From CALJXB01 sp965225935 (GTDB lineage Bacteria; Pseudomonadota; Alphaproteobacteria; Kiloniellales; JAKSDN01), in the NCBI GenBank assembly GCA_965225935.1, contig CBDDCC010000023.1:1024033-1088032 (forward strand): DNA of 64,000 nt. Reading direction: 5' to 3'. Each line of letters begins with the position of its first letter. The stretch's first letter is position 1. Shown here piece after piece: positions 15,438-25,012 of the stretch. The translations under genes and the position numbers were made by a program. The notes under the pieces are model-generated. The model saw only the letters and a program-made list of their open reading frames with translations. It did no database searches and had not been told where the DNA came from.

Positions 15438-16346
15438 ATGAGTTCTCAGAACGGTGAACGGGTCGGCGCTCCAGATGCGTTGACCAAGGGTCCCGCGTTC
15501 TTCGGCTCGTGGGGAAGTTTTTCGCTTCTAAGCGCGATCGGGTCCTTGTCCTTCCTGGTCTTGCTTGCCGCGGCCGGACCACTCTTGTGGAACGTCGATC
15601 CGCTGGCGGTCGACATCCTTTCGGCGCTCGAGCCTCCTTCTCTCCAACATCCCATGGGTACGGACGGCGTGGGCCGTGACGTTTTCGCCCGGTTCTGCGG
15701 CGGTGCGAGGATATCGCTGACGGTTGGCGCAATCGTTGTCTTGGTCGGCGCCACACTCGGCGGTTTGGTTGGCTTGCTGGCCGGGGTTTCCGGTGGATGG
15801 ATTGACGGGCTCCTCATGCGGCTCATGGACGCGGTCCTGGCCTTCCCCCCTTTGATCCTAGCCATGGCTGTCACGATTGGGCTCGGTAGCGGGATAGAAA
15901 CCGCCGCCATCGGGATCATCCTGACGTCGATCCCCTGGTATGCGCGTATCGTTCGCAGTGACACGCTCCGCATCCGATCGCTCCTGTTCGTCGAGGCCGC
16001 CGTGGCTATCGGCGCTTCGCGTTGGAAGATCATCCGCCGCCACGTGTTTCCCCACGTGGTCTCGACACTTCTCGTTCAGGCCGCGGCCTCGTTCGGCTTT
16101 GCAATTCTGACCCTCGCCGCGCTCGGCTTCGTTGGGTTGGGCGCCCAAATTCCAACCCCGGAGTGGGGCGCCATGATTACCGAAGGCCTGGCTCAGGCCA
16201 TCACCGGGCGATGGTGGATCGGTGTTTTCCCCGGGCTTGGCGTCTTGATTGCCGTCACGGCAGCCAACACCTTGGCGGATCACGTCCGCGACATGCTCGA
16301 TCCGAAGGGGGCCGCTAGCGCAGGGTCTGGGGACGTCCAAGCATGA
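15438..16346 (+). CDS. Dpp/Opp-type ABC permease, DppC-like
   Basis: 302-residue inner-membrane permease of a peptide-type importer. A cytoplasmic N-terminus is followed by a first membrane helix (about residues 35-60), the MGTDGVGRDVFAR block typical of DppC/OppC, five further helices and the EAA loop (EAAVAIGASRWKIIRRHVFPHV). Unusually the DppC-like gene comes before the DppB-like one. It overlaps the next gene by 4 bp (ATGA), so translation is coupled. Driven by the LacI-controlled promoter near 15241. Confidence 0.92.
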   Translation: MSSQNGERVGAPDALTKGPAFFGSWGSFSLLSAIGSLSFLVLLAAAGPLLWNVDPLAVDILSALEPPSLQHPMGTDGVGRDVFARFCGGARISLTVGAIVVLVGATLGGLVGLLAGVSGGWIDGLLMRLMDAVLAFPPLILAMAVTIGLGSGIETAAIGIILTSIPWYARIVRSDTLRIRSLLFVEAAVAIGASRWKIIRRHVFPHVVSTLLVQAAASFGFAILTLAALGFVGLGAQIPTPEWGAMITEGLAQAITGRWWIGVFPGLGVLIAVTAANTLADHVRDMLDPKGAASAGSGDVQA

Positions 16347-17359
16347 TCTGGGCTGTCCTCACGCGGATCGTCAGCTTCGGCACCACGATAATCGGCGCTT
16401 CGATCCTGTCGTTTCTACTCCTGAGAGTCCTCCCGGGGGACCCGGTAAGATTGATCGCAGGGCCGCTCGCGAGTGATGCCGCGATCGAGGGCGTGAGGCG
16501 CCAGCTCGGGCTGGACCAACCTTTGATCGATCAGTACGTGAACTACATCTCAGATTTCTTCCGTGGCGATTGGGGCTTTTCGTTCAGCTCCGGCTTGCCC
16601 GTCACGGATGTCTTCGCGAGCCGAATCCCGGCGACGGTCGAATTGGCGCTCTACGCATTCCTGTTCGTGATAGTCGCGGCACTGTCACTGTCGCTGCTCG
16701 CCACCTACCGGCGCGGCTTGATGATGGACCGCGTCTTGCGCACGATTTCCTCCTTCGGACTGGGGACGCCGCCTTTCTGGCTTGCGATGGTCGCTTTGAT
16801 CATCTTTTTCGAGCAGTTGAATCTGCTTCCGGGGCCCAGCGGGCGCTTGGGCTTCGCCACAACGCCGCCGCCGGAGGTGACTGGCCTCTATACGCTCGAC
16901 GCTCTCATCGCCGGGCAGATGGGCGTCTTTTGGGAGGCCGTCAGACACCTGATCTTGCCGGCGGTTTCCTTGGGCTTCGTTCCCTTCGCTTTCCTCACGA
17001 GACTGCTGCGTGCAAACCTGCTGGATCAGTCGAGGGAGCCCTTCATCGTCGTCGTGCGCAGCAAAGGCGTCAGTCGTTGGAAGGCACATGTTCGCCACAC
17101 GCTTCCAAACGCTTTCCTGCCGACCTTGACAGCGAGCGGCCTCGTGCTCGCGGAACTGCTGACCGGCAGCGTTCTGGTGGAGAAGATCTTCAACTGGCCG
17201 GGCATCGGAGCAATGGTCGTCGATTCGATCCTCCGCCAGGACTTCGCGGTGGTACAGGCATTCATACTGCTCAGCGCCCTTCTCTACGTCACCGTCAATC
17301 TAATCGTCGACCTGCTCTATCATGTGATCGATCCAAGGACGCGCCTTGCAAACCGATGA
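16343..17359 (+). CDS. Dpp/Opp-type ABC permease, DppB-like
   Basis: 338 residues. Starts with the classic DppB N-terminus: one helix, FLLLRVLPGDPVRLIAG, RRQLGLDQPLIDQYVNYI and FRGDWGFSFSSGLPVTDVFASRIPAT, then membrane helices and an EAA loop (VRSKGVSRWKAHVRHTLPNAF). It forms the translocation pore with the preceding DppC-like protein. The next gene begins near or within its last bases. Confidence 0.92.
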   Translation: MIWAVLTRIVSFGTTIIGASILSFLLLRVLPGDPVRLIAGPLASDAAIEGVRRQLGLDQPLIDQYVNYISDFFRGDWGFSFSSGLPVTDVFASRIPATVELALYAFLFVIVAALSLSLLATYRRGLMMDRVLRTISSFGLGTPPFWLAMVALIIFFEQLNLLPGPSGRLGFATTPPPEVTGLYTLDALIAGQMGVFWEAVRHLILPAVSLGFVPFAFLTRLLRANLLDQSREPFIVVVRSKGVSRWKAHVRHTLPNAFLPTLTASGLVLAELLTGSVLVEKIFNWPGIGAMVVDSILRQDFAVVQAFILLSALLYVTVNLIVDLLYHVIDPRTRLANR

Positions 17360-17420
17360 GGCACATCAGCCGCAGAGCAACCGGACAGGTCCCATGGGTG
17401 ATCGAGGGGATCTTGAGGGG

Positions 17421-18446
17421 ATGACCGGGACCGAGGGCGAGACGCTGCTGCAAGTGCGCGGCTTGACGACGGAGTTCGCTTCGCCTCGGGGGCCCGTTAC
17501 GGCGGTTCGCGATATCAGCTTCGATCTTCGACGTGCCGAGAAAGTTGGGATCGTCGGAGAGTCGGGAAGCGGAAAATCTACGGTCGCACTCTCCATCCTG
17601 GGGCTCATCGAGGCACCCGGAAGGGTGGTCGCGGGACAGGTTCTGCTCGACGGCACGGACCTCAGGCTGTTGTCGGAACGAGAGATGGAAAAGATCCGCG
17701 GCAACAGAGTATCGCTGGTTTTCCAAGACCCCATGACGTCGCTCGATCCCGTCAAGACGATCGGCAGTCAGATCACCGAAGGCCTCAGAGAGCACCGGCC
17801 CAAGATCGGCCGGCGCGAAGCGAGAGACCGGGTGATCGCCCTCCTGCGGGAAGTGGAAGTGCCGTTGGCCGAGCAGCGGATCGATGCCTATCCGCATCAA
17901 CTCTCAGGCGGCATGCGCCAAAGGGTCGGAATCGCGCTCGCTTTGGCCAACGATCCCGACATCTTGGTCGCTGACGAGCCGACAACCGCTCTGGACGTCA
18001 CGACTCAGGCCCAGGTGCTGGACGTCTTGGATAGACTGGTGGAGGAAAGGCGCGCCGCGGTGATCTTGATCACGCACAACCTCGGTGTCGTCGCGCAGTT
18101 CTGCGACACTGTAAAGGTCATGTACTGTGGGAGAATCGTCGAGGAATCCGAGGCCCATGTCCTGTTCAACGCTCCCAATCACCCCTATTCCGAGGCCCTT
18201 CTGAAGTCCCTGCCAAAAAGGGATCAACTGACCAGCGGCCCGCTTCCGACCATCCGCGGCGCACCGCCGAGCTTGACGAGCTTGCCCGGCGGCTGCGCCT
18301 TCGAGCCGCGCTGCGACGTCGGGCGAGGTGTAGAGATCTGCCGCCAGCAGAGGCCGACGCCCAGAAGAATCGGACCCAATGCAAGTCCGATAACCTCGGA
18401 ATGTCATTTCGCCGAAGACCGTTGGCTCGCGGCGCACCGAACATGA
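17421..18446 (+). CDS. Dpp/Opp-type ABC ATPase, DppD-like
   Basis: 341 residues from the ATG at 17421, which has an AGGGGA site 11 bases upstream; an in-frame TTG at 17346 and ATG at 17394 are alternatives. Walker A GESGSGKST, signature LSGGMRQR, Walker B LVADEPTTALD, and the C-terminal oligopeptide-transporter domain with CAFEPRCDVG...C are all present. The C-terminal cysteines commonly bind an Fe-S cluster in this family. It supplies energy together with the next protein as a heterodimer; the start of the latter overlaps by 4 bp. Confidence 0.92.
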   Translation: MTGTEGETLLQVRGLTTEFASPRGPVTAVRDISFDLRRAEKVGIVGESGSGKSTVALSILGLIEAPGRVVAGQVLLDGTDLRLLSEREMEKIRGNRVSLVFQDPMTSLDPVKTIGSQITEGLREHRPKIGRREARDRVIALLREVEVPLAEQRIDAYPHQLSGGMRQRVGIALALANDPDILVADEPTTALDVTTQAQVLDVLDRLVEERRAAVILITHNLGVVAQFCDTVKVMYCGRIVEESEAHVLFNAPNHPYSEALLKSLPKRDQLTSGPLPTIRGAPPSLTSLPGGCAFEPRCDVGRGVEICRQQRPTPRRIGPNASPITSECHFAEDRWLAAHRT

Positions 18447-19516
18447 AACAAGATCCTGCAAACGGCGAAACCCCTGACCTGTGCCCGGCCGGTCACGCAC
18501 CGCAGGGATCCCCCCAGGATGCTCTTGTCTCGGTCAGAAAGCTGAGCAAGGAGTTCAAACTTGGCCGGCGCGGACTCTGGGGCGACGCGCAAACACGCAT
18601 CAAGGCCGTCGAGGAGGTGTCGTTCGATATCCGCCGCGGCGGAACCTTCGGGCTGGTAGGCGAGTCCGGTTGTGGCAAATCGACCGTCGCGCGCTGTGTT
18701 CTGCGGCTCCTACGTCCCACCGCCGGAGAGGTGCGTTTCGACGAAATCGCCCTTGAAGGGCTGTCTCCACTCGAACTCAGAAAACTGCGACGGCGAATGC
18801 AGATCGTCTTCCAAGATCCCTATGCGTCGTTGGATCCGAAGATGTCGGTCCGAGAGATCCTGGAAGAGCCGCTCTTGATTCACGAACGCGGCGGCCGAGA
18901 CGACAGGTTGAGCCGGGTGCAGGAGATACTGTCTCTTGTCGGCTTGTCGCCAGAGGACCTGCAGAAAAGACCTTTCGCATTTTCAGGCGGACAGCGGCAG
19001 CGCATCGGCATCGCACGGGCTTTGGTGCTCAACCCGGAGTTCGTCGTCCTCGACGAACCCGTATCCGCGCTCGATGTTTCCATTCAGGCGCAGATTCTGA
19101 ACCTGCTCCGCAGCCTTCAGGAGAAGTCCGGACTTACCTATCTTTTCATCGTGCACGACCTGGTCCTTGCCGAGTACTTCTGCGACCGCCTGGCGGTTCT
19201 CTACTTGGGACGGGTCATGGAGATCGCCGATCGCCAGTCGCTGTTCCGCAATCCTCTTCACCCTTATACGACGGCGCTTCTTTCCGCCGTGCCCACGCCC
19301 GACTCGAGCGGTCAAAGCCGCGGAAGCCGGATCATCCTCAAGGGAGAGGTCGAGACCCGGAGCGCGGAGGCCAAGGGGTGCCGGTTTCGATCGCGCTGTC
19401 CGGTCGGCTGGGACCGTGAAATCTGCCAAGAGGTCGAACCCCCGTTGGCGGAAATGGAGCCGGGTCACTGGACCGCCTGCCATTTCGCCGGTGAAGAGGC
19501 CGGCTCGCAGCCGTGA
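18443..19516 (+). CDS. Dpp/Opp-type ABC ATPase, DppF-like
   Basis: 357 residues from the ATG at 18443, which overlaps the previous stop as ATGA; a GTG/ATG further upstream is possible but less likely. Walker A GESGCGKST, signature FSGGQRQRIG, Walker B FVVLDEPVSALD and the C-terminal CRFRSRCPVGWD block identify a second peptide-transporter ATPase. With the DppD-like protein it forms the ATPase pair of the importer encoded here. The DUF1028 gene follows 45 bp later and is probably in the same operon. Confidence 0.92.
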   Translation: MKQDPANGETPDLCPAGHAPQGSPQDALVSVRKLSKEFKLGRRGLWGDAQTRIKAVEEVSFDIRRGGTFGLVGESGCGKSTVARCVLRLLRPTAGEVRFDEIALEGLSPLELRKLRRRMQIVFQDPYASLDPKMSVREILEEPLLIHERGGRDDRLSRVQEILSLVGLSPEDLQKRPFAFSGGQRQRIGIARALVLNPEFVVLDEPVSALDVSIQAQILNLLRSLQEKSGLTYLFIVHDLVLAEYFCDRLAVLYLGRVMEIADRQSLFRNPLHPYTTALLSAVPTPDSSGQSRGSRIILKGEVETRSAEAKGCRFRSRCPVGWDREICQEVEPPLAEMEPGHWTACHFAGEEAGSQP

Positions 19517-19561
19517 GTGCGGGCCGGTTCGCGGATGGCAGGAGATAAGGAGAGGCGGAGA

Positions 19562-20467
19562 ATGTCGCGTCGAACTGGTCGTGTCGACCCTGTGATCAGT
19601 ACCTTCTCGATCGTCGCGCGGGATCCGCGAACCGGCGAGCTGGGGATCGCCGTTGCGTCGAAGTTCCTGGCGGTCGGGGCCGTGGTTCCCTGGGCCGACG
19701 CCGAGGTCGGTGCCATGGCCATCCAGGCCCATCCGGACCTGACCTATGGGCCGCGCGGCTTCGACCTGATGCGAGGAGGATCGTCCGCCAAGGAGGCCCT
19801 GGACCGGTTGGTCGACGCCGATCCGGACAGGGGCGTACGTCAGGTCGGCGTCGTCGATGCAGGAGGCGGCGTATCCGCCCACACCGGAGACTCCTGCATT
19901 GCCTGGGCGGGGCATGTGGTTGGCGACACCTATACCTGCCAGGGCAATATCCTGGTCGGCGCCGTGACGCTTGACGCGATGGCGCAGACGTTCGAAGAGA
20001 TGGACGGGGACCTGTCCCGTCGTCTGGTTGCGGCTCTCTATGCTGGGGACCGCGCCGGCGGGGACAGGCGCGGCAGGCAGGCCGCCGCGGTGTTGGTCGT
20101 CAGCAAGGGCGGGGGCTACGGCGGATCGAGTGATGCGCTGGTCGACCTGCGAGTCGACGATGCCCCCGATCCCTGTTCCGAGCTTCAGCGCCTGCACGAC
20201 CTGCATCAACTCTATTTCGGATCGAGCCCCAGCGAGGAGCGGATCAGACTCGAGGGTGACCTGGTGCGCGAACTCCAAGGAATGCTTGCTGGCGCCGGCT
20301 ACTACTCTGGCCCAGTGACCGGCGATTTTGACGGAGACACCAGGACCGCGCTGGAAACGCTCGTAGGGACCGAGAATTTCGAGGAACGTGTGGACTTCGA
20401 GCGGCTCACGATGGATCCGCCGGTGCTTCAATACTTGCGCGAGAAGTTCGGGCCCAAAGGAGGGTGA
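19562..20467 (+). CDS. DUF1028 Ntn-hydrolase-like protein with C-terminal peptidoglycan-binding-like domain
   Basis: 301 residues. An AAGGAGAGG site before the ATG at 19562 supports this start over the in-frame GTG at 19517. Residues 1-205 are DUF1028 (STFSIVARDPRTGELGIAVASKF, then ADAEVGAMAIQAH and the HTGDSC...AGHVVGDTYTCQGN block), a family predicted to have the Ntn-hydrolase fold. Residues 215-301 match the peptidoglycan-binding-like domain often fused to it (LQGMLAGAGYYSGPVTGDFDGDTRTAL). As last gene of a peptide-type transporter operon it may process an imported amide, but the reaction is unknown. No signal peptide. Confidence 0.85.
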   Translation: MSRRTGRVDPVISTFSIVARDPRTGELGIAVASKFLAVGAVVPWADAEVGAMAIQAHPDLTYGPRGFDLMRGGSSAKEALDRLVDADPDRGVRQVGVVDAGGGVSAHTGDSCIAWAGHVVGDTYTCQGNILVGAVTLDAMAQTFEEMDGDLSRRLVAALYAGDRAGGDRRGRQAAAVLVVSKGGGYGGSSDALVDLRVDDAPDPCSELQRLHDLHQLYFGSSPSEERIRLEGDLVRELQGMLAGAGYYSGPVTGDFDGDTRTALETLVGTENFEERVDFERLTMDPPVLQYLREKFGPKGG

Positions 20468-20825
20468 CCGGGCCGCCGGGGTCTCGCCATGGAGCCCATC
20501 GATTAGGACTGTGCCGACAGGTAGGTGTTGTTCCATTGGCATGACGCCGCTCTCTCGAAAGCAGCAATACAATGCGGTACAAGCCGTTGCCTGGTTACCG
20601 TTCACGCTTGGGTTAGATCCGGCTGGCGAGCGGGCAGAGTTCGGGCGCTAAGGGAGCCTGGAACGCGCGGGCTCAAGAGGTCCCGGTTCTTTCCCAGATC
20701 TGGCGTTTCAGTTCGCTGATCCGTCGAAGCAGCGCGGGTGGGAGCGCCGAGCCGGTTTGCCCGCCGTGGAGCGAATTGCGCCAGCGATTGGGTCGCTGGG
20801 CCGCAACGCGGCTGGGCGCTGCTCG
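20468..20825. other. non-coding stretch between convergent genes
   Basis: About 360 bp between the convergent DUF1028 and flavoprotein genes. Two small imperfect hairpins occur near 20771-20815, without a T tract. No gene or clear terminator is supported. Confidence 0.5.
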
Positions 20826-23240
20826 TCAGAGCCGCATTCTCTCCCCCTCGGGGTCGTAGGGGCTGTCGGGGACGATGGCGACATCGCGTTCCCTGCCGAC
20901 GATGTGTGCGGTCAGCCCGGAGCCCGCCTCGGCGTGCTCCACGTCCACCAGGGCCATGGCCAGGCTCTTGCCAAGGTGGTGGCCGTAGCCGCCGGAGGTG
21001 ATGTAGCCGACCCGCTTGCCGCCCCGCCAGAGCGGCTCGTAGCCGGAGGCGTCGGCGTCGTCCGCGTCCACCTCCAGGGTGACCAGCCTCTGGGGTGCCG
21101 TGTTCTGCTCCTTCTCCTTCAGGGCCGCCGCCTTGCCGACGAAGTCCGGCTTGGCGAAATCGATCCAGCGGTCCATGCGGGTCATGCCGGGCGTGTAGGC
21201 CTGCATGAACTCGGCGTTCCATACGCCGAAGCTCTTCTCGAGCCGCAGGGAGTTCATGGCGTAGAAGCCGAACTCCCGAATGCCGTGGTCACTGCCGGCC
21301 TCCAGCAGCGTGTCCCGCAGGGTGATGTGCTCGGCCGGCGAGCAGTTGATCTCGTAGCCGAGCTCGCCGCAGACCGAGAGCCGCCCGACCCGGGCCCGAA
21401 GCAGCCCGACGTCCATCTCCCGGCAGGCGAGGAAAGGCATGGCCTGGTGGCTGACGTCCGCGTTGGTGAGCGACTCCAGGACCGTGCGCGACTTCGGTCC
21501 GGCGAGGCCGAAGCCGACCATCCGGTCGGAGATGTCGCGTACCGTGACGCCCTCCTCCAGGTGGTCGTGGAACCAGCGCATGTGCCATTCGCGCAGGTAG
21601 TAGCTACCCATGATCCACCAGTTCCCGTCGCCCCAGTTGAAGAGCGTCAGGTCGCCCTTCAGCCGGCCGCCCGGGGCCAGCATGACGGCGAGACGGGCGC
21701 GGCCGGGCTTCGGCAGGCGCGTCGACATCAGGCCGTCGAGCCAGGCGTCGGCGTTCGGACCGGTCACCTCGTAGCGGGAGAAGCCGGAGATATCGACCAG
21801 GCCGACGCCCTCGCGCACGGCCTGGCACTCCTCGGCGACGATCGGGAAGGCGTTCGAGCGCTTCAGGGTCGGCGTCTCCTGGAATCCCTCCGGCGCGAAG
21901 ACCAGCGGCACCTCGAGCCCCCAGCTCACCCCCCAGACGGCGCCGGCGCGGTCCATGCCGTCGAAGGCCGGCGACTTCTTCAGCGGCCGGCCGGCGGGCA
22001 GCTGCTCGTTCGGATAGGTCATGACGAAGCGGCGCGAGTAGAACTGGCCCGTCGTCTCCTTGATGTACTGCCGGTTGGAGGCGAAGTCGCCGTAGCGGGC
22101 GATGTCCATGGGCCAGGCATCGGCCTCGGTCTCGCCGTGGATCATCCATTCGGCAAGCGTCTTGCCGACGCCGCCGCCCTGCAGGAAGCCCGCCATCACG
22201 CCGCAGGCCAGCCAGTAGTTCCTGAGGCCGCGCACGGGGCCCACCAGCGGGTTGCCGTCGGGCGAGAAGGTGAAGGCGCCGTTCACCCAGTTCTTGATGC
22301 CGACCCGCTCCAGCACCGGATAGCGCTGATAGGCCATCATGAGCTCGTCGGAGATGCGGTCGATGTCCTCTTGCAGCAGCTCGATGCCGTAGTCCCAGGG
22401 CGCGCCGTCGATCTGCCAGTGCTGGTGGTTGATCTCGTAGATGCCGATCAGGACGCCCTTCTGGTCCTGGCGCATGTAGGTGAAGCCTTCCAGGTCGACC
22501 GTCATGGGCACCTCGAAGTCGAGGGCGGCCACCTCTGGGATCGTCTCGGTCACCAGGTAGTGGTGGGCGAGCGGCGCCAGCGGCAGGTCGAGGCCGGCCA
22601 TGCGGCCCACCTGCTTCGCCCAGAGGCCGCCCGCGTTGATGACGTGCTCGGCATGGACCGTGTCCTTCTCGGTGACCAGGTCCCAGGTCCCGTCCGGGCG
22701 CTGGTTCAACTCCTCCACCTTGTTGTGCTCGATGACGTCGGCGCCGCGCTGCTTCGCCGCCCGGGCGTAGGCCTGGACCGTGCCGGTGGTATCGACGTAG
22801 CCCTCGCGGTCGGCCCAAAGGCCGCCGATGACGCCCTCGGTGTCCATGATCGGACAGCGCTCCTTGATCTCATCGGGCGTCATAAGGTGGCAGTCTTCGA
22901 TGCCGATGGTCTGGAAGATCCGGTAGGCCGACTGCAGCCACTCCCAGCGCGCCGGCGCCGAGGCGACCGTGATGCCGCCGGTCATGTGGAGGCCGATGTC
23001 CTGGCCCGATTCCTTCTCGATCTCCGACAGGAGGTCGATGGTGTAGGCCTGCAGGGCCGCCATGTTGGGATCGGCGTTGAGGGCGTGAACGCCGCCCGCC
23101 GCGTGCCAGGAGGATCCCGCCGTCAGCACGGAGCGCTCGAGGAGCGCCACGTCCTGCCAGCCGAACTTCGCCAAATGATAGAGGACGGAGCAGCCCACCA
23201 CGCCGCCACCGATCACGACCACCCGGTATTGAGATTTCAT
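20826..23240 (-). CDS. FAD-dependent dimethylglycine/sarcosine dehydrogenase-like protein with GcvT domain
   Basis: 804 residues. Residues 1-370 form a DAO-type FAD domain: VVVIGGGVVGCSVLYHLAK dinucleotide motif and GSSWHAAGG, where His46 is the residue that carries covalent FAD in dimethylglycine dehydrogenases. A linking FAO_M domain (about 375-430) leads to a GcvT-like aminomethyl transferase domain (430-800) that binds tetrahydrofolate. It likely oxidises an N-methyl amino acid and hands the one-carbon unit to folate. It is the only gene on this strand between two convergent and divergent neighbours; a VOC protein gene lies 109 bp upstream. Confidence 0.88.
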   Translation of the reverse strand: MKSQYRVVVIGGGVVGCSVLYHLAKFGWQDVALLERSVLTAGSSWHAAGGVHALNADPNMAALQAYTIDLLSEIEKESGQDIGLHMTGGITVASAPARWEWLQSAYRIFQTIGIEDCHLMTPDEIKERCPIMDTEGVIGGLWADREGYVDTTGTVQAYARAAKQRGADVIEHNKVEELNQRPDGTWDLVTEKDTVHAEHVINAGGLWAKQVGRMAGLDLPLAPLAHHYLVTETIPEVAALDFEVPMTVDLEGFTYMRQDQKGVLIGIYEINHQHWQIDGAPWDYGIELLQEDIDRISDELMMAYQRYPVLERVGIKNWVNGAFTFSPDGNPLVGPVRGLRNYWLACGVMAGFLQGGGVGKTLAEWMIHGETEADAWPMDIARYGDFASNRQYIKETTGQFYSRRFVMTYPNEQLPAGRPLKKSPAFDGMDRAGAVWGVSWGLEVPLVFAPEGFQETPTLKRSNAFPIVAEECQAVREGVGLVDISGFSRYEVTGPNADAWLDGLMSTRLPKPGRARLAVMLAPGGRLKGDLTLFNWGDGNWWIMGSYYLREWHMRWFHDHLEEGVTVRDISDRMVGFGLAGPKSRTVLESLTNADVSHQAMPFLACREMDVGLLRARVGRLSVCGELGYEINCSPAEHITLRDTLLEAGSDHGIREFGFYAMNSLRLEKSFGVWNAEFMQAYTPGMTRMDRWIDFAKPDFVGKAAALKEKEQNTAPQRLVTLEVDADDADASGYEPLWRGGKRVGYITSGGYGHHLGKSLAMALVDVEHAEAGSGLTAHIVGRERDVAIVPDSPYDPEGERMRL

Positions 23241-23349
23241 GCCCCGCTCCAGTCACCCGCCGGCCGGCCTCAGCCGTGCCTGGAAAGAGCGCTCATCTTG
23301 CCTTTGATTGCTTCCCGTTCCAAGGGAAGGTCACCGAAACGCCGCCCGT

Positions 23350-23745
23350 TCAGCGGCTGCCGGCGGCGGGCCAGTCGTCGCTGAGGAAACGCTGGAACTC
23401 GAGGAGGTGGCCCTCAGGATCGCGGGCGAAAAAGCGATAGATCCGGAACTCGACGCTCTCGCTGGGCGGCGCCAGGATCTCGACGCCCTGCTCTGCCAGG
23501 TGCGCGTGCCAGCCGTCCACGTCCTCGGTGACGAAGGTGAGGGTCACGCCGTCCCGGGACACGCTGTGGTCCCCCCGGCAGCGGCAGAGGCCGACGAAGG
23601 CCTCTCCGGCGACACGGAAGATGCGGCAGCCGCCCTGGTCGATGGCGAGCTCGAGGCCGAGGACGTCGGCATAGAAGCCGGCACAGGCCGCCAGGTCCCG
23701 GCAGTAGACGAAGGTGACCTGCTGGTCGACGGCAGGACGCGGCAT
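23350..23745 (-). CDS. VOC (glyoxalase/bleomycin resistance) superfamily protein
   Basis: 131 residues with one pair of beta-alpha-beta-beta-beta modules: VTFVYCRDLAACAGFYADVLGLELAI at the start and FRIYRFFARDPEGHLLEFQRFL at the end, where the final Glu is the usual metal ligand. VOC proteins bind metals or small hydrophobic ligands; no reaction can be assigned. It shares the strand with the downstream flavoprotein gene. Confidence 0.85.
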   Translation of the reverse strand: MPRPAVDQQVTFVYCRDLAACAGFYADVLGLELAIDQGGCRIFRVAGEAFVGLCRCRGDHSVSRDGVTLTFVTEDVDGWHAHLAEQGVEILAPPSESVEFRIYRFFARDPEGHLLEFQRFLSDDWPAAGSR

Positions 23746-23876
23746 GGACGAACCCCCTGTTGTGCGGCGTCACCATAGCGGCCCTCCGGCCGCAGACCAA
23801 CAGAGACCAACCGTGACAGGCCGAACCTGAATAATGGTATCTTGGGCGCGTGACTGTCGTTCAGGAGCTCGAAAGC

Positions 23877-24929
23877 ATGGCATTCAACATCCTCGTTCTC
23901 GGCGCGTCCTACGGCTCCCTTCTCGGGACCAAGCTGTTGATGGCGGGCCACGACGTGACCTTGGTCTGCCGCCGGAAGACCGCGGACCTGATCAACTCGG
24001 AAGGCACCGTCGTGCGGATCAAGCTGAAGGGCGAGGAGGAACACCGGGCCATCCGCTCGGGCGACCTGCCCGGGCGCCTCACCGCCTGCGCCCCGCAGGA
24101 CGTCGTCGTCTCGGGCTACGACCTGGTGGGGCTCGCCATGCAGGAGCCCCAGTACGCGCACCACTCCATTCTCACCCTGCTGGTGCGGATCGCCGAGGAG
24201 CGCCTACCCTGCCTTTCGGTCATGAACATGCCGCCGCTCACCTTCCTCAAGCGGATACCGGGCATCGACACGGACAAATTGGACGCCAGCTACACCAACC
24301 CGACGGTCTGGCGCCGCTTCGCCCCGGACCTGATGACGCTCTGCAGTCCCGACCCTCAGGCCTTCCGGCCGCCGGACGAGAAGGCGAACGTGCTGCACGT
24401 GGGCCTGCCGACCAACTTCAAGGCGGCCCGGTTCGATGATCCCAAGGCCAACGAGATCCTCCTGCGGCTCGAGGACGAAATCGCGGCGGTGCGGCTCGAC
24501 GGCAAGGACGTGCCCGTTAAGCTGCGGGTCTACGAGTCCCTCTTCGTGCCGCTGGCTAAATGGAGCATGCTGCTGACCGGCAACTACCGCTGCATCACGC
24601 GGGCCGAGCCCCGGCCGATCCGCGAGGCCGTGCACGGCGATCTGGCGAAATCCGAGGAGATCTATGCCTTCGTCAACGAGCTGGTGGGGCGCCTGGGGGC
24701 CGACCCGGAGGACGCGGTGCCGTTCGACAAGTACGCCAAGGCGGCGGAGAGCCTGTTGAGACCCTCCTCCGTGGCCCGGGCCGTTGCTGCCGGCGCGCCC
24801 TTCATCGAACGGGTCGATGTTTTGGTGCAGCTGATCGCCCGGGACCTGGGCATGTCCAATGGGGACATAGACGAGACGGTCAGCATCGTCGACGACCGGC
24901 TGGACGCCAACGATCCCCTGCCGGTCTAA
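23877..24929 (+). CDS. ketopantoate reductase (ApbA/PanE)-like dehydrogenase
   Basis: 350 residues from the ATG at 23877, which has a CAGGAG site about 10 bases upstream (an in-frame GTG at 23850 is an alternative). The N-terminus NILVLGASYGSLLGTKLLMAGHDVTLVCR is a Rossmann fold like that of PanE/ApbA, with GAS-YGS in place of GxGxxG. The remaining sequence is divergent (SVMNMPPLTFLKRIPG, LTGNYRC) and longer than PanE, so the substrate is probably not ketopantoate. An NAD(P)-dependent oxidation of a 2-keto or hydroxy acid is likely. A RidA-like gene follows 83 bp downstream. Confidence 0.72.
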   Translation: MAFNILVLGASYGSLLGTKLLMAGHDVTLVCRRKTADLINSEGTVVRIKLKGEEEHRAIRSGDLPGRLTACAPQDVVVSGYDLVGLAMQEPQYAHHSILTLLVRIAEERLPCLSVMNMPPLTFLKRIPGIDTDKLDASYTNPTVWRRFAPDLMTLCSPDPQAFRPPDEKANVLHVGLPTNFKAARFDDPKANEILLRLEDEIAAVRLDGKDVPVKLRVYESLFVPLAKWSMLLTGNYRCITRAEPRPIREAVHGDLAKSEEIYAFVNELVGRLGADPEDAVPFDKYAKAAESLLRPSSVARAVAAGAPFIERVDVLVQLIARDLGMSNGDIDETVSIVDDRLDANDPLPV

Positions 24930-25012
24930 GGGGGGCGGCCGGCGGAACGGGTCGCCCCGCGGCCGGAGAAAGGGCTGCGCCGCACTTCCAACCCGAAGAG
25001 GGAGATCTTCCG

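Noticed and set aside
20757..23384. Long plus-strand frame of 875 codons opposite the flavoprotein gene
   Set aside because: Shadow of the 804-residue FAD-GcvT protein; no family motif on the plus strand.
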